Part shown: positions 46,567 to 54,200 of the stretch, in pieces
Layout of the letters: every line of letters starts with the position of its first letter
Numbering within the stretch: the first letter of the stretch is position 1
Assembly (NCBI RefSeq): GCF_000374045.1
Contig: NZ_KB893359.1
Coordinates: 1-64,000 of the forward strand
Length of the DNA: 64,000 nucleotides
Reading direction: 5' to 3'
From: Segetibacter koreensis DSM 18137
Lineage (GTDB): Bacteria > Bacteroidota > Bacteroidia > Chitinophagales > Chitinophagaceae
Position numbers and translations under genes: made by a program
Notes under the pieces: model-generated
Told to the model about the DNA's origin: nothing
Databases searched by the model: none
What the model saw: only the letters and a program-made list of their open reading frames with translations

Positions 46567-47849
46567 AAATGACTGTTAATTATACAAATGCCTGGGATGC
46601 CTTATCTATTATTCATTCCGGAAACAGGGTGTTTATACAGGGAAGTGCACAAACACCCTCTTTTTTATTGAAAGAACTTGCAAAGGGGGCAAGTCGTTTT
46701 AAAGATGTTGAATTGGTCTTCATCTCTGTGTATGGAGATCTCGAAGTGGATAAACCGGAATATGCAAACAATTTTCGTATTAACTCCCTGTTTGTATCTG
46801 CAGCAGTCCGTAATGCAGTTTGTGAGGGAAGGGCGGATTACGTGCCTGTTTTTTTAAGTGAAATACCCAATCTTTTTGCTCAAAATATTTTACCTGTAGA
46901 TGTTGCATTGGTACAGGTTTCGCCACCTGATAAACATGGCTATTGCTCTTTAGGTTTATCTGTTGACATTGCGCGATCGGCCGTCAACAATGCAAAATAT
47001 GTAATTGCACAGGTAAATCCCCATGTACCCAGAACGCATGGCGATGGTCTTATTCACTGCAGTCGCTTCTATGCGATGGTTACCTGTGATGATCCGCTTT
47101 ATGAAGCGAATCTAAGCATAGAAGAAACAAAAGAGGAATTAAGGATTGGCGAGTATGTAGCCAGCTTAATTGAAAACAGAAGCACATTGCAAACAGGCAT
47201 TGGAACGATACCTAACGCTGTACTAAAATCATTAACCAATCATAAAGACTTAGGTATTCATACAGAAATGTGCTCAGATGGGGTTATTGATTTAATTGAG
47301 AAGGAAGTAATTACGAATAAGTATAAAAAAATTCATCCTAACAAAGCAGTAACAGCTTTTGCTTTAGGTACGCGAAAGTTATACGATTATGTGGATGACA
47401 ATCCTTTTTTCCAGTTTTTAGATATTGATTATGTAAATGACCCTAATGTAATTTGCCGAAATAATAAAATGGTGGCTATAAACAGTGCTATTGAAATTGA
47501 TATAACAGGGCAAATTTGTTCTGATTCTATTGGTACTTATCAGTTTTCTGGTGTGGGCGGGCAAATGGATTTTATAAGAGGCGCTTCACTAAGCGAAGGA
47601 GGTAGGCCTATTATTGCCTTGCCATCGCGCACAGCTAAAGGCATTGCCCGCATTGTTGCTACTTTAAAGCCTGGTGCAGGAGTAGTTACAACAAGAGCTC
47701 ACGTACATTACGTAGTAACAGAATATGGCATTGCTTATTTATTTGGCAAAAACCTCAGACAGCGTGCTAAAGCCCTGATTAATATCGCCCACCCTGAAGA
47801 TAGGGAAACATTGGAAAAAGCTTGTTTTGAACGCTTTAAAGTATTTTAA
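46563..47849 (+). CDS. Acetyl-CoA hydrolase/CoA-transferase family protein
   Basis: 428 residues. The two-domain fold of butyryl-CoA:acetate or 4-hydroxybutyrate CoA-transferases and acetyl-CoA hydrolases is seen: VALVQVSPPDKHGYCSLGLS, LQTGIGTIPNAVLKSL, GIHTEMCSDGVIDLIE, GVGGQMDFIRGASLSEGGRP and TTRAHVHYVVTEYGIAYLFG. The likely catalytic Glu lies in the TEMCSDG segment. Such enzymes move CoA between acids and release acetate when respiration is limited. Third in the hpf operon, it links energy metabolism to ribosome silencing. The exact acid pair is not predictable. Confidence 0.92.
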   Translation: MKMTVNYTNAWDALSIIHSGNRVFIQGSAQTPSFLLKELAKGASRFKDVELVFISVYGDLEVDKPEYANNFRINSLFVSAAVRNAVCEGRADYVPVFLSEIPNLFAQNILPVDVALVQVSPPDKHGYCSLGLSVDIARSAVNNAKYVIAQVNPHVPRTHGDGLIHCSRFYAMVTCDDPLYEANLSIEETKEELRIGEYVASLIENRSTLQTGIGTIPNAVLKSLTNHKDLGIHTEMCSDGVIDLIEKEVITNKYKKIHPNKAVTAFALGTRKLYDYVDDNPFFQFLDIDYVNDPNVICRNNKMVAINSAIEIDITGQICSDSIGTYQFSGVGGQMDFIRGASLSEGGRPIIALPSRTAKGIARIVATLKPGAGVVTTRAHVHYVVTEYGIAYLFGKNLRQRAKALINIAHPEDRETLEKACFERFKVF

Positions 47850-48072
47850 CTGCCTTTTTGGTTATTTGTATTTACATCATTATGCAACTTAATGCTTCAA
47901 TGCTGATTAAGGACTCTCCATTCTAACTCATCCTATAAGTTTTTATAATTGATGTTCATATCGACTCCGGCATTGAAGTAAATTTATTCGTTTTTTCATT
48001 TTTCCTACATGCGCTTTTATTATCCATTTGATTGTTTTGGTTGAGATAGATTAGTGTTCCTGCAATAATTAT

Positions 48073-48137
48073 TGACCCATATCATAATCATCAGTGATTG
48101 CTATCATCATCTTAATGAAAGAACAGAAGTAGCTTTA
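48073..48137 (+). promoter_or_regulatory. Tandem-palindrome activator promoter upstream of the second hpf-type gene
   Basis: Two full matches: TGACCCATATCA (48073-48084) and TGATTGCTATCA (48095-48106), 22 bp apart. The -7 box TAGCTTTA (48130-48137) is 33 bp below and identical to that of the hpf operon. The next annotated gene begins 250 nt later, so either the leader is long or the small frame at 48175 is the first gene. Confidence 0.75.
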
Positions 48138-48174
48138 AGCAATCTGTTAACCTATGCCTTAAAATCAGGCAGCG

Positions 48175-48279
48175 ATGACCCCTTTTTCATACACGACTAA
48201 ATCAGGTCTTATAAAAAACATCAAAAGCGATTTACTTAAACAGGTTGTCATTAATGGAAGTACTTATTTTTTCTGGTAA
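48175..48279 (+). CDS. Putative 34-residue small protein after the stress promoter
   Basis: ATG at 48175, 38 nt after the -7 box, with 34 codons to TAA. It begins MTPFSYTTKSGLIKNIKSDL and ends GSTYFFW. It is a possible first gene of the transcript that reaches the hpf-type gene at 48387. No family was recognised, and support is limited to position. The rest of the 537-base gap (47850-48386) shows no other gene. Confidence 0.3.
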   Translation: MTPFSYTTKSGLIKNIKSDLLKQVVINGSTYFFW

Positions 48280-48386
48280 TGGGTAATCCTATTCTGAACC
48301 TGTTAAGTATCTTATGCGACGAGCAAGGTGACCGGAAGCAGAATAAAAATTTATTTAAAATTAGCTAACAATTTAAATCTTCAGTT

Positions 48387-48716
48387 ATGAATATTGAATT
48401 TCATACACCTCATGGAGAGGTTAAGGAATGGGTAATCAACTATGTAAAAGACGAATTAATAGAGTTGTATCACCGAGATAACGAGATTAAAAGAGCAGAG
48501 GTATATTTCAATGAGCAAACAGACGGCCTCACACGTTATCAAGTGTGCGAAATTGATCTGGCAATATATGGAGAAATGCTTATTGTGGAGCGAAAGGCTG
48601 ACAGCTATGATCAAGCAGTGCGCGATGCGCTCAAAGAGTTAAGTGAAAAAGTGGATGAACAGATAAGAATACGAAACAGACTACTTGATGAAATAACCAG
48701 CACAGTAAAGGTGTAA
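48387..48716 (+). CDS. HPF/RaiA-like protein (second copy)
   Basis: 109 residues. The fold of the HPF/RaiA (sigma-54 modulation) family is suggested by MNIEFHTPHGEVKEWVINYV, IKRAEVYFNEQTDGLTRYQV, CEIDLAIYGEMLIVERKADS and YDQAVRDALKELSEKVDEQI. The EVYF..., C.I.L.IYG....V...A..Y..AV..A..EL....... pattern matches the strand-strand-strand-helix part of RaiA. It probably binds ribosomes too, perhaps under different stress. Its terminator overlaps its own stop codon (48708). Confidence 0.85.
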   Translation: MNIEFHTPHGEVKEWVINYVKDELIELYHRDNEIKRAEVYFNEQTDGLTRYQVCEIDLAIYGEMLIVERKADSYDQAVRDALKELSEKVDEQIRIRNRLLDEITSTVKV

Positions 48717-48733
48717 GAAAAGTCTTACACCTT
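48708..48733. terminator. Bidirectional terminator between convergent genes
   Basis: AAGGTGTAAGA, loop AAAG, TCTTACACCTT: an 11-bp perfect stem between the convergent hpf-type gene and the baeRF3 gene. It includes the hpf-type stop codon and lacks long T-runs. Confidence 0.7.
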
Positions 48734-48763
48734 AAGGTCGAATTTGTTCGCGGAAATGACTTC

Positions 48764-49894
48764 TTAATACCGTGTAATAAGGGCTATGTGTTGATGAGCG
48801 GCAAGCGCGCCATTTGCTACTAGTGTTACTTCCTCATCCTTTTCTAATGCTGTTTCAATAAGTGTATTTACGGCATCAGGCAGTATTGTATAATCTTCTC
48901 TAACAGGATGCAGGTATAAATTGTAATCATCATTTTTTATTAAAAAACCAGAGAGCCTAAAATCTTTTTCTACTAACAATTTTAAACCCCTACCCTCTTT
49001 TACCGCTTTCCAGATGTCTGTAATTCCGGCAATTCCGTGTCGTTGTCCAATTTTTTCTTCAAATTCCCTGACCAGTTTCTGTTTGGCTTCATCAAGGAAT
49101 GCTCTCATTGCTTCCCATGTTAATGCCGCCAATTCTTTTAATGGCATATAAGTATAATTTCCGTGCATTTCGCCTGCAATATTTTTGTGCTTTGTTATAT
49201 TGTTGAAATAAGATACATCCTTGTTCGCTCCTGCTACTATCAGGCAAGTATTATCAGTAACATAAGTATTCAATACCTCGTCTGCCTGTTGTAAGAAATC
49301 CTCATAACGCATTTCTTCAAGTTGTGATTTATCTCTTTCAAATTCCTTTGTAAAAGCATTACCAACGTAAGATGACCCGCGTGAAGGCCGGTTATATTCA
49401 TAATCATCTTCGTGCTTCATTGGAAAATGAACATCATTAATTTCCTCAAGAGCATTCAACTTTCCCTTATACAGTTTTGCTTCTTTTTCGGTTAAAAGCA
49501 ATACCAAATAGGGTTGTAAGTAATAATCCTGGTATAACAAATCCCTGATCTCAAAGGAATCTGTAATAATTACCTTTTCTTCTACCGGAAAAAAGAACTG
49601 AACCTGTTGTTTGAAGTTGGGAGAAACAAACAACCCGATTCCTTCCGCATTGTGATCGAAATCAATTTGCCCATATAATTGATCAAGTGATTCAATCAGG
49701 GGCTTTATCTCATCTTTTTCGTATTTATATTGCAAATATTCTTTCGCCTTATTAACCATTCTTTCAACTTCTACAGGATCTGCTCTTCTTTCAGGCGACA
49801 GCCTGTGGGTGGGAACGATAATGGAAATACAGATTTTTCCTTTCTCCTTTTGCATTCCAACTAATTCTTCTCGTGTTAAATAATCGGTTTTCAT
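48764..49894 (-). CDS. baeRF3-type (bacterial eRF1 domain-like) protein
   Basis: 376 residues. The central and C-terminal parts look like the baeRF group, bacterial relatives of archaeal/eukaryotic release factor 1: CISIIVPTHRLSPERRADPV, NAEGIGLFVSPNFKQQVQFF, YLVLLLTEKEAKLYKGKLNA, CLIVAGANKDVSYFNNITKH and TLVANGALAAHQHIALITRY. Family members are predicted from their domains to act on ribosomes or nascent chains. It is second in an operon with the universal stress protein (52 nt), driven by the promoter at 50792. Confidence 0.85.
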   Translation of the reverse strand: MKTDYLTREELVGMQKEKGKICISIIVPTHRLSPERRADPVEVERMVNKAKEYLQYKYEKDEIKPLIESLDQLYGQIDFDHNAEGIGLFVSPNFKQQVQFFFPVEEKVIITDSFEIRDLLYQDYYLQPYLVLLLTEKEAKLYKGKLNALEEINDVHFPMKHEDDYEYNRPSRGSSYVGNAFTKEFERDKSQLEEMRYEDFLQQADEVLNTYVTDNTCLIVAGANKDVSYFNNITKHKNIAGEMHGNYTYMPLKELAALTWEAMRAFLDEAKQKLVREFEEKIGQRHGIAGITDIWKAVKEGRGLKLLVEKDFRLSGFLIKNDDYNLYLHPVREDYTILPDAVNTLIETALEKDEEVTLVANGALAAHQHIALITRY

Positions 49895-49946
49895 ATGAAA
49901 GTTGTTTTCAATATCTTAATATTTTTTTTCGAAGGGGATTCATTTA

Positions 49947-50777
49947 TTAATAATGGGCAACAAAAACAGGCAAGCTGGTAGTTCTTCCATTATCCTCCGC
50001 ATCATTTTCAAAAAATGACGCAAGCAATCCTCTTCCAAAAGCGCCCATCACAACAAAGTCATTTTTCTTTTTAAGCAGGTAATTAAAAAAGGCTTCGGTT
50101 ACATCTCCTTCCAGGCGGACAAATTCAACATCGTGGTAGTGGTATGTGAGCCATGCTGTAACCGTTTGCACTTCTTCAGGGCCAATTTCGCTTTCAGCGT
50201 TTAAATCAATTATCTTGACTCTTTTGTTTTTAAACTCAGGAAATAAATAGGTAAACTGTTTAATAGCAAATACTGATGATTTACTTCCACTATAACAAAA
50301 CACTATATTGTCGATACTGCTAAAAGTTTGTGGAGCGATAACTACAGGACACTCAGCATTGTTTAATATATCTTTTACAAACCGTGTGGGCAAACCTTCA
50401 TACATTCCCGAAAATGACGTTCTTGCATCAACAATCAATATATCCGCAAATCTCGTTTTGCTTATAATATCAATTTCCGGTATACCATTATCAACTTCAA
50501 CAAAAGCCTTCACGCCTTCCTGCCCGGCCATATGCTTAAACAGGCGAATATTTGCATCTCTAATAGCAATATTATCTTCAATGGATTCGGTGATCGAAAT
50601 AGATTCGACCGAGGTTGTTTCTTCCGTCTGACTAATCACTATTTCCTTTGCAATAACAATGTTTTCGAGGAAAATACCAGTAAGTTTTGAATTGGTGAGC
50701 CGCGTAAGATAACAGGCAAAGCGAACTGCATTGGCATCTACGTTCTGGCTATCGATAGCTAGTAATATCTTTTCCAT
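49947..50777 (-). CDS. Universal stress protein, tandem UspA domains
   Basis: 276 residues from the ATG at 50777 (MEKILLAIDSQNVDANAVRF). The longer frame to 50816 is rejected because its ATG lies upstream of the -7 box at 50792-50799, so it would not be in the mRNA. Two Usp-like halves are seen, the first ending ADILIVDARTSF and the second FVVMGAFGRGLLASFF. The GxxGR type ATP motif is partial. Usp proteins aid survival in growth arrest or low oxygen. It forms an operon with the baeRF3 gene. Confidence 0.92.
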   Translation of the reverse strand: MEKILLAIDSQNVDANAVRFACYLTRLTNSKLTGIFLENIVIAKEIVISQTEETTSVESISITESIEDNIAIRDANIRLFKHMAGQEGVKAFVEVDNGIPEIDIISKTRFADILIVDARTSFSGMYEGLPTRFVKDILNNAECPVVIAPQTFSSIDNIVFCYSGSKSSVFAIKQFTYLFPEFKNKRVKIIDLNAESEIGPEEVQTVTAWLTYHYHDVEFVRLEGDVTEAFFNYLLKKKNDFVVMGAFGRGLLASFFENDAEDNGRTTSLPVFVAHY

Positions 50778-50791
50778 AAAAAGTGTTTCAA

Positions 50792-50856
50792 TAAAGGTAT
50801 TGTTCCACTTTTCCATTGTTTATGATTGCCATCATCATCACTACTGATTCACATTA
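50792..50856 (-). promoter_or_regulatory. Tandem-palindrome activator promoter of the usp-baeRF3 operon
   Basis: Proximal TGATTGCCATCA (50823-50834) sits in a 5+4+5 palindrome. Distal TGATTCACATTA (50845-50856) has one mismatch, 22 bp away. The -7 box TACCTTTA (minus strand, 50792-50799) is 33 bp below the proximal site. The predicted RNA start near 50788 gives an 11-nt leader. Confidence 0.75.
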
Positions 50857-51071
50857 GTGCTTTTAACTATACGCTAGTGAGTTGAATGGCTGGCTTTTAC
50901 AAAAAAATACAATCTCTGCTAATCACGGAAATGATTAAAGAAAAGTTGCTGAACTGGCAGTTAGTAGAATTATATGTATAATAAATAAATTATTTGCGTT
51001 AGGATTGGGTTAATACATAATAAAGGGAAACGTTTTTTTATAAATAGAAGTTTGTAAATTTCTTGTTACGC

Positions 51072-51350
51072 TCAACTTTCTGTACAAATCTTTCTAATCA
51101 AATCAGCTTTAGCCTCAGACTCTTTGCTCCAATACTTTATGTTATTTTCTGTATCGGTTGAATACAACGTGGTACACATTCCTTTATATCCTATTGTCCA
51201 GCAGTAACCATACTCGTTATGTTCTATCATAGCCCACTTGAAATGAGGATTGGCAGGTAATTCATACATTTTATTAACCTTCATATGCTCAACGAAGATT
51301 TCAAAACGCGAATCTGTTATTTTTGTTTCTTTTCTCATTTCTTCTTTCAT
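51072..51350 (-). CDS. Small hypothetical cytoplasmic protein
   Basis: 92 residues (or 88 from the second ATG at 51338). It has no signal or membrane span. The pattern is mixed alpha/beta with two aromatic-rich stretches (NPHFKWAMIEHNEYGYCWTI and GYKGMCTTLYSTDTE), ending in a helix (YWSKESEAKADLIRKICTES). I do not recognise it. It is isolated between the usp operon and mgtE. The 242 bases upstream hold no clear promoter of the stress type. Confidence 0.6.
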   Translation of the reverse strand: MKEEMRKETKITDSRFEIFVEHMKVNKMYELPANPHFKWAMIEHNEYGYCWTIGYKGMCTTLYSTDTENNIKYWSKESEAKADLIRKICTES

Positions 51351-51592
51351 TTAGCAAGCTTTAATTTTAGCGCCACCCATGAGAATGTTAATGGCCGCTG
51401 ATGAAGTAACTAGGGAGTAAATTATTTCTTTTTCCTGAATAAATCATTTTATCATTACATTAATAAATAATATTAATTTATTTACAAGTTCTTATACCCG
51501 TTTCTCTATAAATAAACGATTGATTTCTATTAATTTTTTGAAATAAACTTAATTACGACTAAAAATTGAAAATAAGAATTATGAAAAATAGT

Positions 51593-53011
51593 CTATAATA
51601 ATACATTCTGAAGAAAAAGATAGGCGACACTAAAGTATATAACTATACCGGTGACATCTACCAAAGTAGCGACAAAGGGCGCGGATGAAACTGCAGGGTC
51701 CGCACCCATCCTCTTTAATGCAATAGGAAGCATAGAGCCAGCCAGCGTTCCCCACAAGACAACACCTATTAAAGAGACGCCTATGGTACAGGCAATTAAC
51801 ATCCAATGTTCACCGTACAAATTCTGAATGACACCATGCTGCATTAAAAAATGCCACGCTATAATTCGGACAAATCCAATTGCTCCAAGAATACTTCCTA
51901 AGGTTAAGCCTGAAAATATTTCCCGCCTCATAACGCGCCACCAATCAGTTAAATGGTCAACATCACCCACAGCCATTGCCTGGATGACTAATGTAGAAGC
52001 CTGGGAGCCGCTGTTGCCACCGCTTGACATAATTAGTGGTATAAAAATAGCAAGCACTGTAGCCTTTGAAATTTCATCATTAAAATAAGCCATAGCTGTA
52101 GCGGTAAACAACTCGCTCAAAAACAAAACAATCAGCCATCCTGCTCTTTTCTGTATCAATTTAAAGAAAGAAATTTCCAGGTATGGTTCATTTAGTGCTT
52201 CTGTTCCACCCATCTTTTGCATGTCTTCGCTAAACTCTTCCTGTGCTACCCACAATATATCGTCAATGGTAACTATACCTAGCAGCACGTTGTTATCATC
52301 TACAACAGGCAACGCAGTACGGTTATTCATTTTAAATACCTGGTTTGCGTACTCCTGGTCATCTTTTACATTTAAAGAAATCACCCTTTCATCCATTAAT
52401 TCGCGCACTTGCCTGTCTGGAGCGGCAAGTATAAATTCCTTTATCCGCAGGTCGTCTATCAATTGTCCCTTTTCATTTATTACATAAATTACATCTATTG
52501 TTTCTGTATTCTTAGCGTACTTACGGATGATCTGAAAAACTTCTTCTACTGTATTGTGCTCGTAAACATACACATAATCGGGCAGCATTAGGCGACCGAC
52601 ACTGCCTTCGGGGTAACCTAATAACGAGAGCGTTACTAGTCTTTCCTCAGGATCGAGCAGTTTTATAAGGTCTCTTAAAACTTCTTTAGGCAAATCCTCC
52701 AAAAAATCTGTTCTGTCGTCTGCCTGCAGTTCGTTTAAAAGCTCTGCGGTTTTAAAGGAAGGAAGCTCTGAAACTATTCGTTTCTGGGTAGGGAAATCAA
52801 GAATTTTAAAAGTACTGGCAGCGCGATGTATTGATAAATTGGCAATTATCTGGGCTTCATAATCAGGATAGTCTGATAGTAGATCTGCGACATCTGCAAT
52901 ATTCTGGTCATCCAAAAACTCCCTGATGGCCAGTTTATCTTCAGTGGCAATCACTTGCTCAAACTTTTCCTGTATGCTTTGTTCTTCTATATCTTCTAAT
53001 TCTAAAGCCAT
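51593..53011 (-). CDS. mgtE: Magnesium transporter MgtE
   Basis: 472 residues. The N-terminal superhelical domain (ELPSFKTAELLNELQADDRT, DFLEDLPKEVLRDLIKLLDP), two CBS domains (about 135-260: YVYEHNTVEEVFQIIRKYAK, ALPVVDDNNVLLGIVTIDDI) and five membrane spans make up the full MgtE. The signature SSGGNSGSQASTLVIQAMAV and the pore region GADPAVSSAPFVATLVDVTG with conserved Asp are present. MgtE dimers form a Mg2+-gated channel in the inner membrane. It is divergent from the SET-domain gene, with 80 nt between. Confidence 0.96.
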   Translation of the reverse strand: MALELEDIEEQSIQEKFEQVIATEDKLAIREFLDDQNIADVADLLSDYPDYEAQIIANLSIHRAASTFKILDFPTQKRIVSELPSFKTAELLNELQADDRTDFLEDLPKEVLRDLIKLLDPEERLVTLSLLGYPEGSVGRLMLPDYVYVYEHNTVEEVFQIIRKYAKNTETIDVIYVINEKGQLIDDLRIKEFILAAPDRQVRELMDERVISLNVKDDQEYANQVFKMNNRTALPVVDDNNVLLGIVTIDDILWVAQEEFSEDMQKMGGTEALNEPYLEISFFKLIQKRAGWLIVLFLSELFTATAMAYFNDEISKATVLAIFIPLIMSSGGNSGSQASTLVIQAMAVGDVDHLTDWWRVMRREIFSGLTLGSILGAIGFVRIIAWHFLMQHGVIQNLYGEHWMLIACTIGVSLIGVVLWGTLAGSMLPIALKRMGADPAVSSAPFVATLVDVTGIVIYFSVAYLFLQNVLL

Positions 53012-53091
53012 GCTGCAAATTAAGTATTTTGATTGCTTAATTTTTATTTACTGTTTTCAATTTCTTTAACTTCGGCCGCCAACAAATATTT

Positions 53092-53475
53092 ATGCTGTTA
53101 CCAAATCTTGTTATTGCCCCTTCGGAAAATCGTGGAAGGGGAGTTTTTACTACCAAAAATATTCCCGCAGACACTGTTATAGAAATTTCCCCGGTGATAG
53201 AATTATCGCAAAAAGAAAGAAAGCAAATAGAAGGAACCAAACTATATCACTACATATTTGAGTGGGGGAAAAGCAAGCGTAAAGCTGCCATGGCTTTAGG
53301 TTATGTCTCCATGTACAATCATTCGTTTGAGCCTAATTGTGAGTATGAAATGGATTATGAAAACGCCACAATGACTATAAGAACAATTAAAAACATTAGG
53401 AAAGGAGAAGAATTATATTTCAGTTACAACGGAGACCCTACCGATAAAACGCCGCTGTGGTTTGAGACGACCTAG
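53092..53475 (+). CDS. SET-domain protein (possible protein methyltransferase)
   Basis: 127 residues consisting of almost only a SET domain. Motifs: GRGVFTTKNIPADTVIEISP (N-terminal SET strand), YVSMYNHSFEPNCEYEMDYE (the NHS.xPNC SAM and pseudoknot motif) and IRKGEELYFSYN (the GEEL.. Y motif). SET enzymes methylate lysines using S-adenosylmethionine. Bacterial examples are scattered, and the substrates are mostly unknown. Start at the first ATG, 80 nt from mgtE. Confidence 0.9.
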   Translation: MLLPNLVIAPSENRGRGVFTTKNIPADTVIEISPVIELSQKERKQIEGTKLYHYIFEWGKSKRKAAMALGYVSMYNHSFEPNCEYEMDYENATMTIRTIKNIRKGEELYFSYNGDPTDKTPLWFETT

Positions 53476-53734
53476 AGGATTTTCATTTAATTGCGAGAAT
53501 ATGCTTAAGCGAATCAGTTGAAGTAGTTTTACTATTTAAACTGAAAATTTCAGAATTAATCATTTAGTCCAAAAATCTTTTATTTTTCAATAATAGCTTT
53601 TTTTACCGACCGTACATCTCTTTTCAACATTGTTGTGTCACTCACTTGTACAATCACTTTCCTATTCAGCTTTTTTTGTGTTTTAAGTAAAAGGCAGCAA
53701 AATAAAACACGTTAGAATCTACAGGTCGAAGATT

Positions 53735-53942
53735 TAAGCTGCTTCGTCTTTTTCTTTTTTGGTAGGTGTTTTTATAATCCACACTATATATGTAACACCT
53801 GCGTAAATCAAAGCGATGCCTGCTAATGTACTGGTTATGGTAGCAGTTTTACCTTTCGTTACTGAGCTAACTATTATTAACGCAATAGTTATTATAATCA
53901 GGAATATTTTTTTTTAAAGACCTTTAAATATCGCGATAGCAT
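53735..53942 (-). pseudogene. Small two-span membrane protein, reading frame broken at two homopolymers
   Basis: From an ATG at 53942 the frame gives MLSRYLKVFKKK, then hits a stop just after a run of nine A (53907-53915, T on the plus strand). One extra base there opens a frame with two membrane spans (FLIIITIALIIVSS and TSTLAGIALIYAGVTYIVWI) and a KTPTKK tail. A second extra base in the run at 53756-53760 would give the ending EKDEAA and stop at 53735. As given, the middle frame runs on to 53713. It may be two indels in a decaying gene, assembly errors, or slippage. The rest of 53476-54200 shows nothing else. Confidence 0.5.
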
Positions 53943-54126
53943 ATTGCTGAATTTGTAAATAAATATATTAGGTGCACCGGCACTCTTGTAAACTTCGACG
54001 AATAGCGGTAAAAGTAAAATTTTAAATGGTTATCTTTTAATGATTCTTTTCTAATGATTGCACGTAATTGAAAGTGTTATTGAATAATAGTAAGAAAAAA
54101 TTATAAACGGCAAATAAGCGTATAAG

Positions 54127-54162
54127 AAAAGCCTTTACATTTTTGTGTTTGTAAAGGCTTTT
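54127..54162 (-). terminator. Terminator after the DUF1080 gene
   Basis: AAAAGCCTTTACA and TGTAAAGGCTTTT form a 13-bp perfect stem with a 10-nt loop, 39 nt after the DUF1080 stop. It ends in T-runs on both strands. Confidence 0.88.
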
Positions 54163-54200
54163 ATCCATCAATGGCAGTATAAATATTTATATCAAAATAC

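Noticed and set aside
50778-50816. Earlier ATG of the universal stress protein (50816)
   Set aside because: It lies upstream of the -7 box, and the family start is the Met at 50777.
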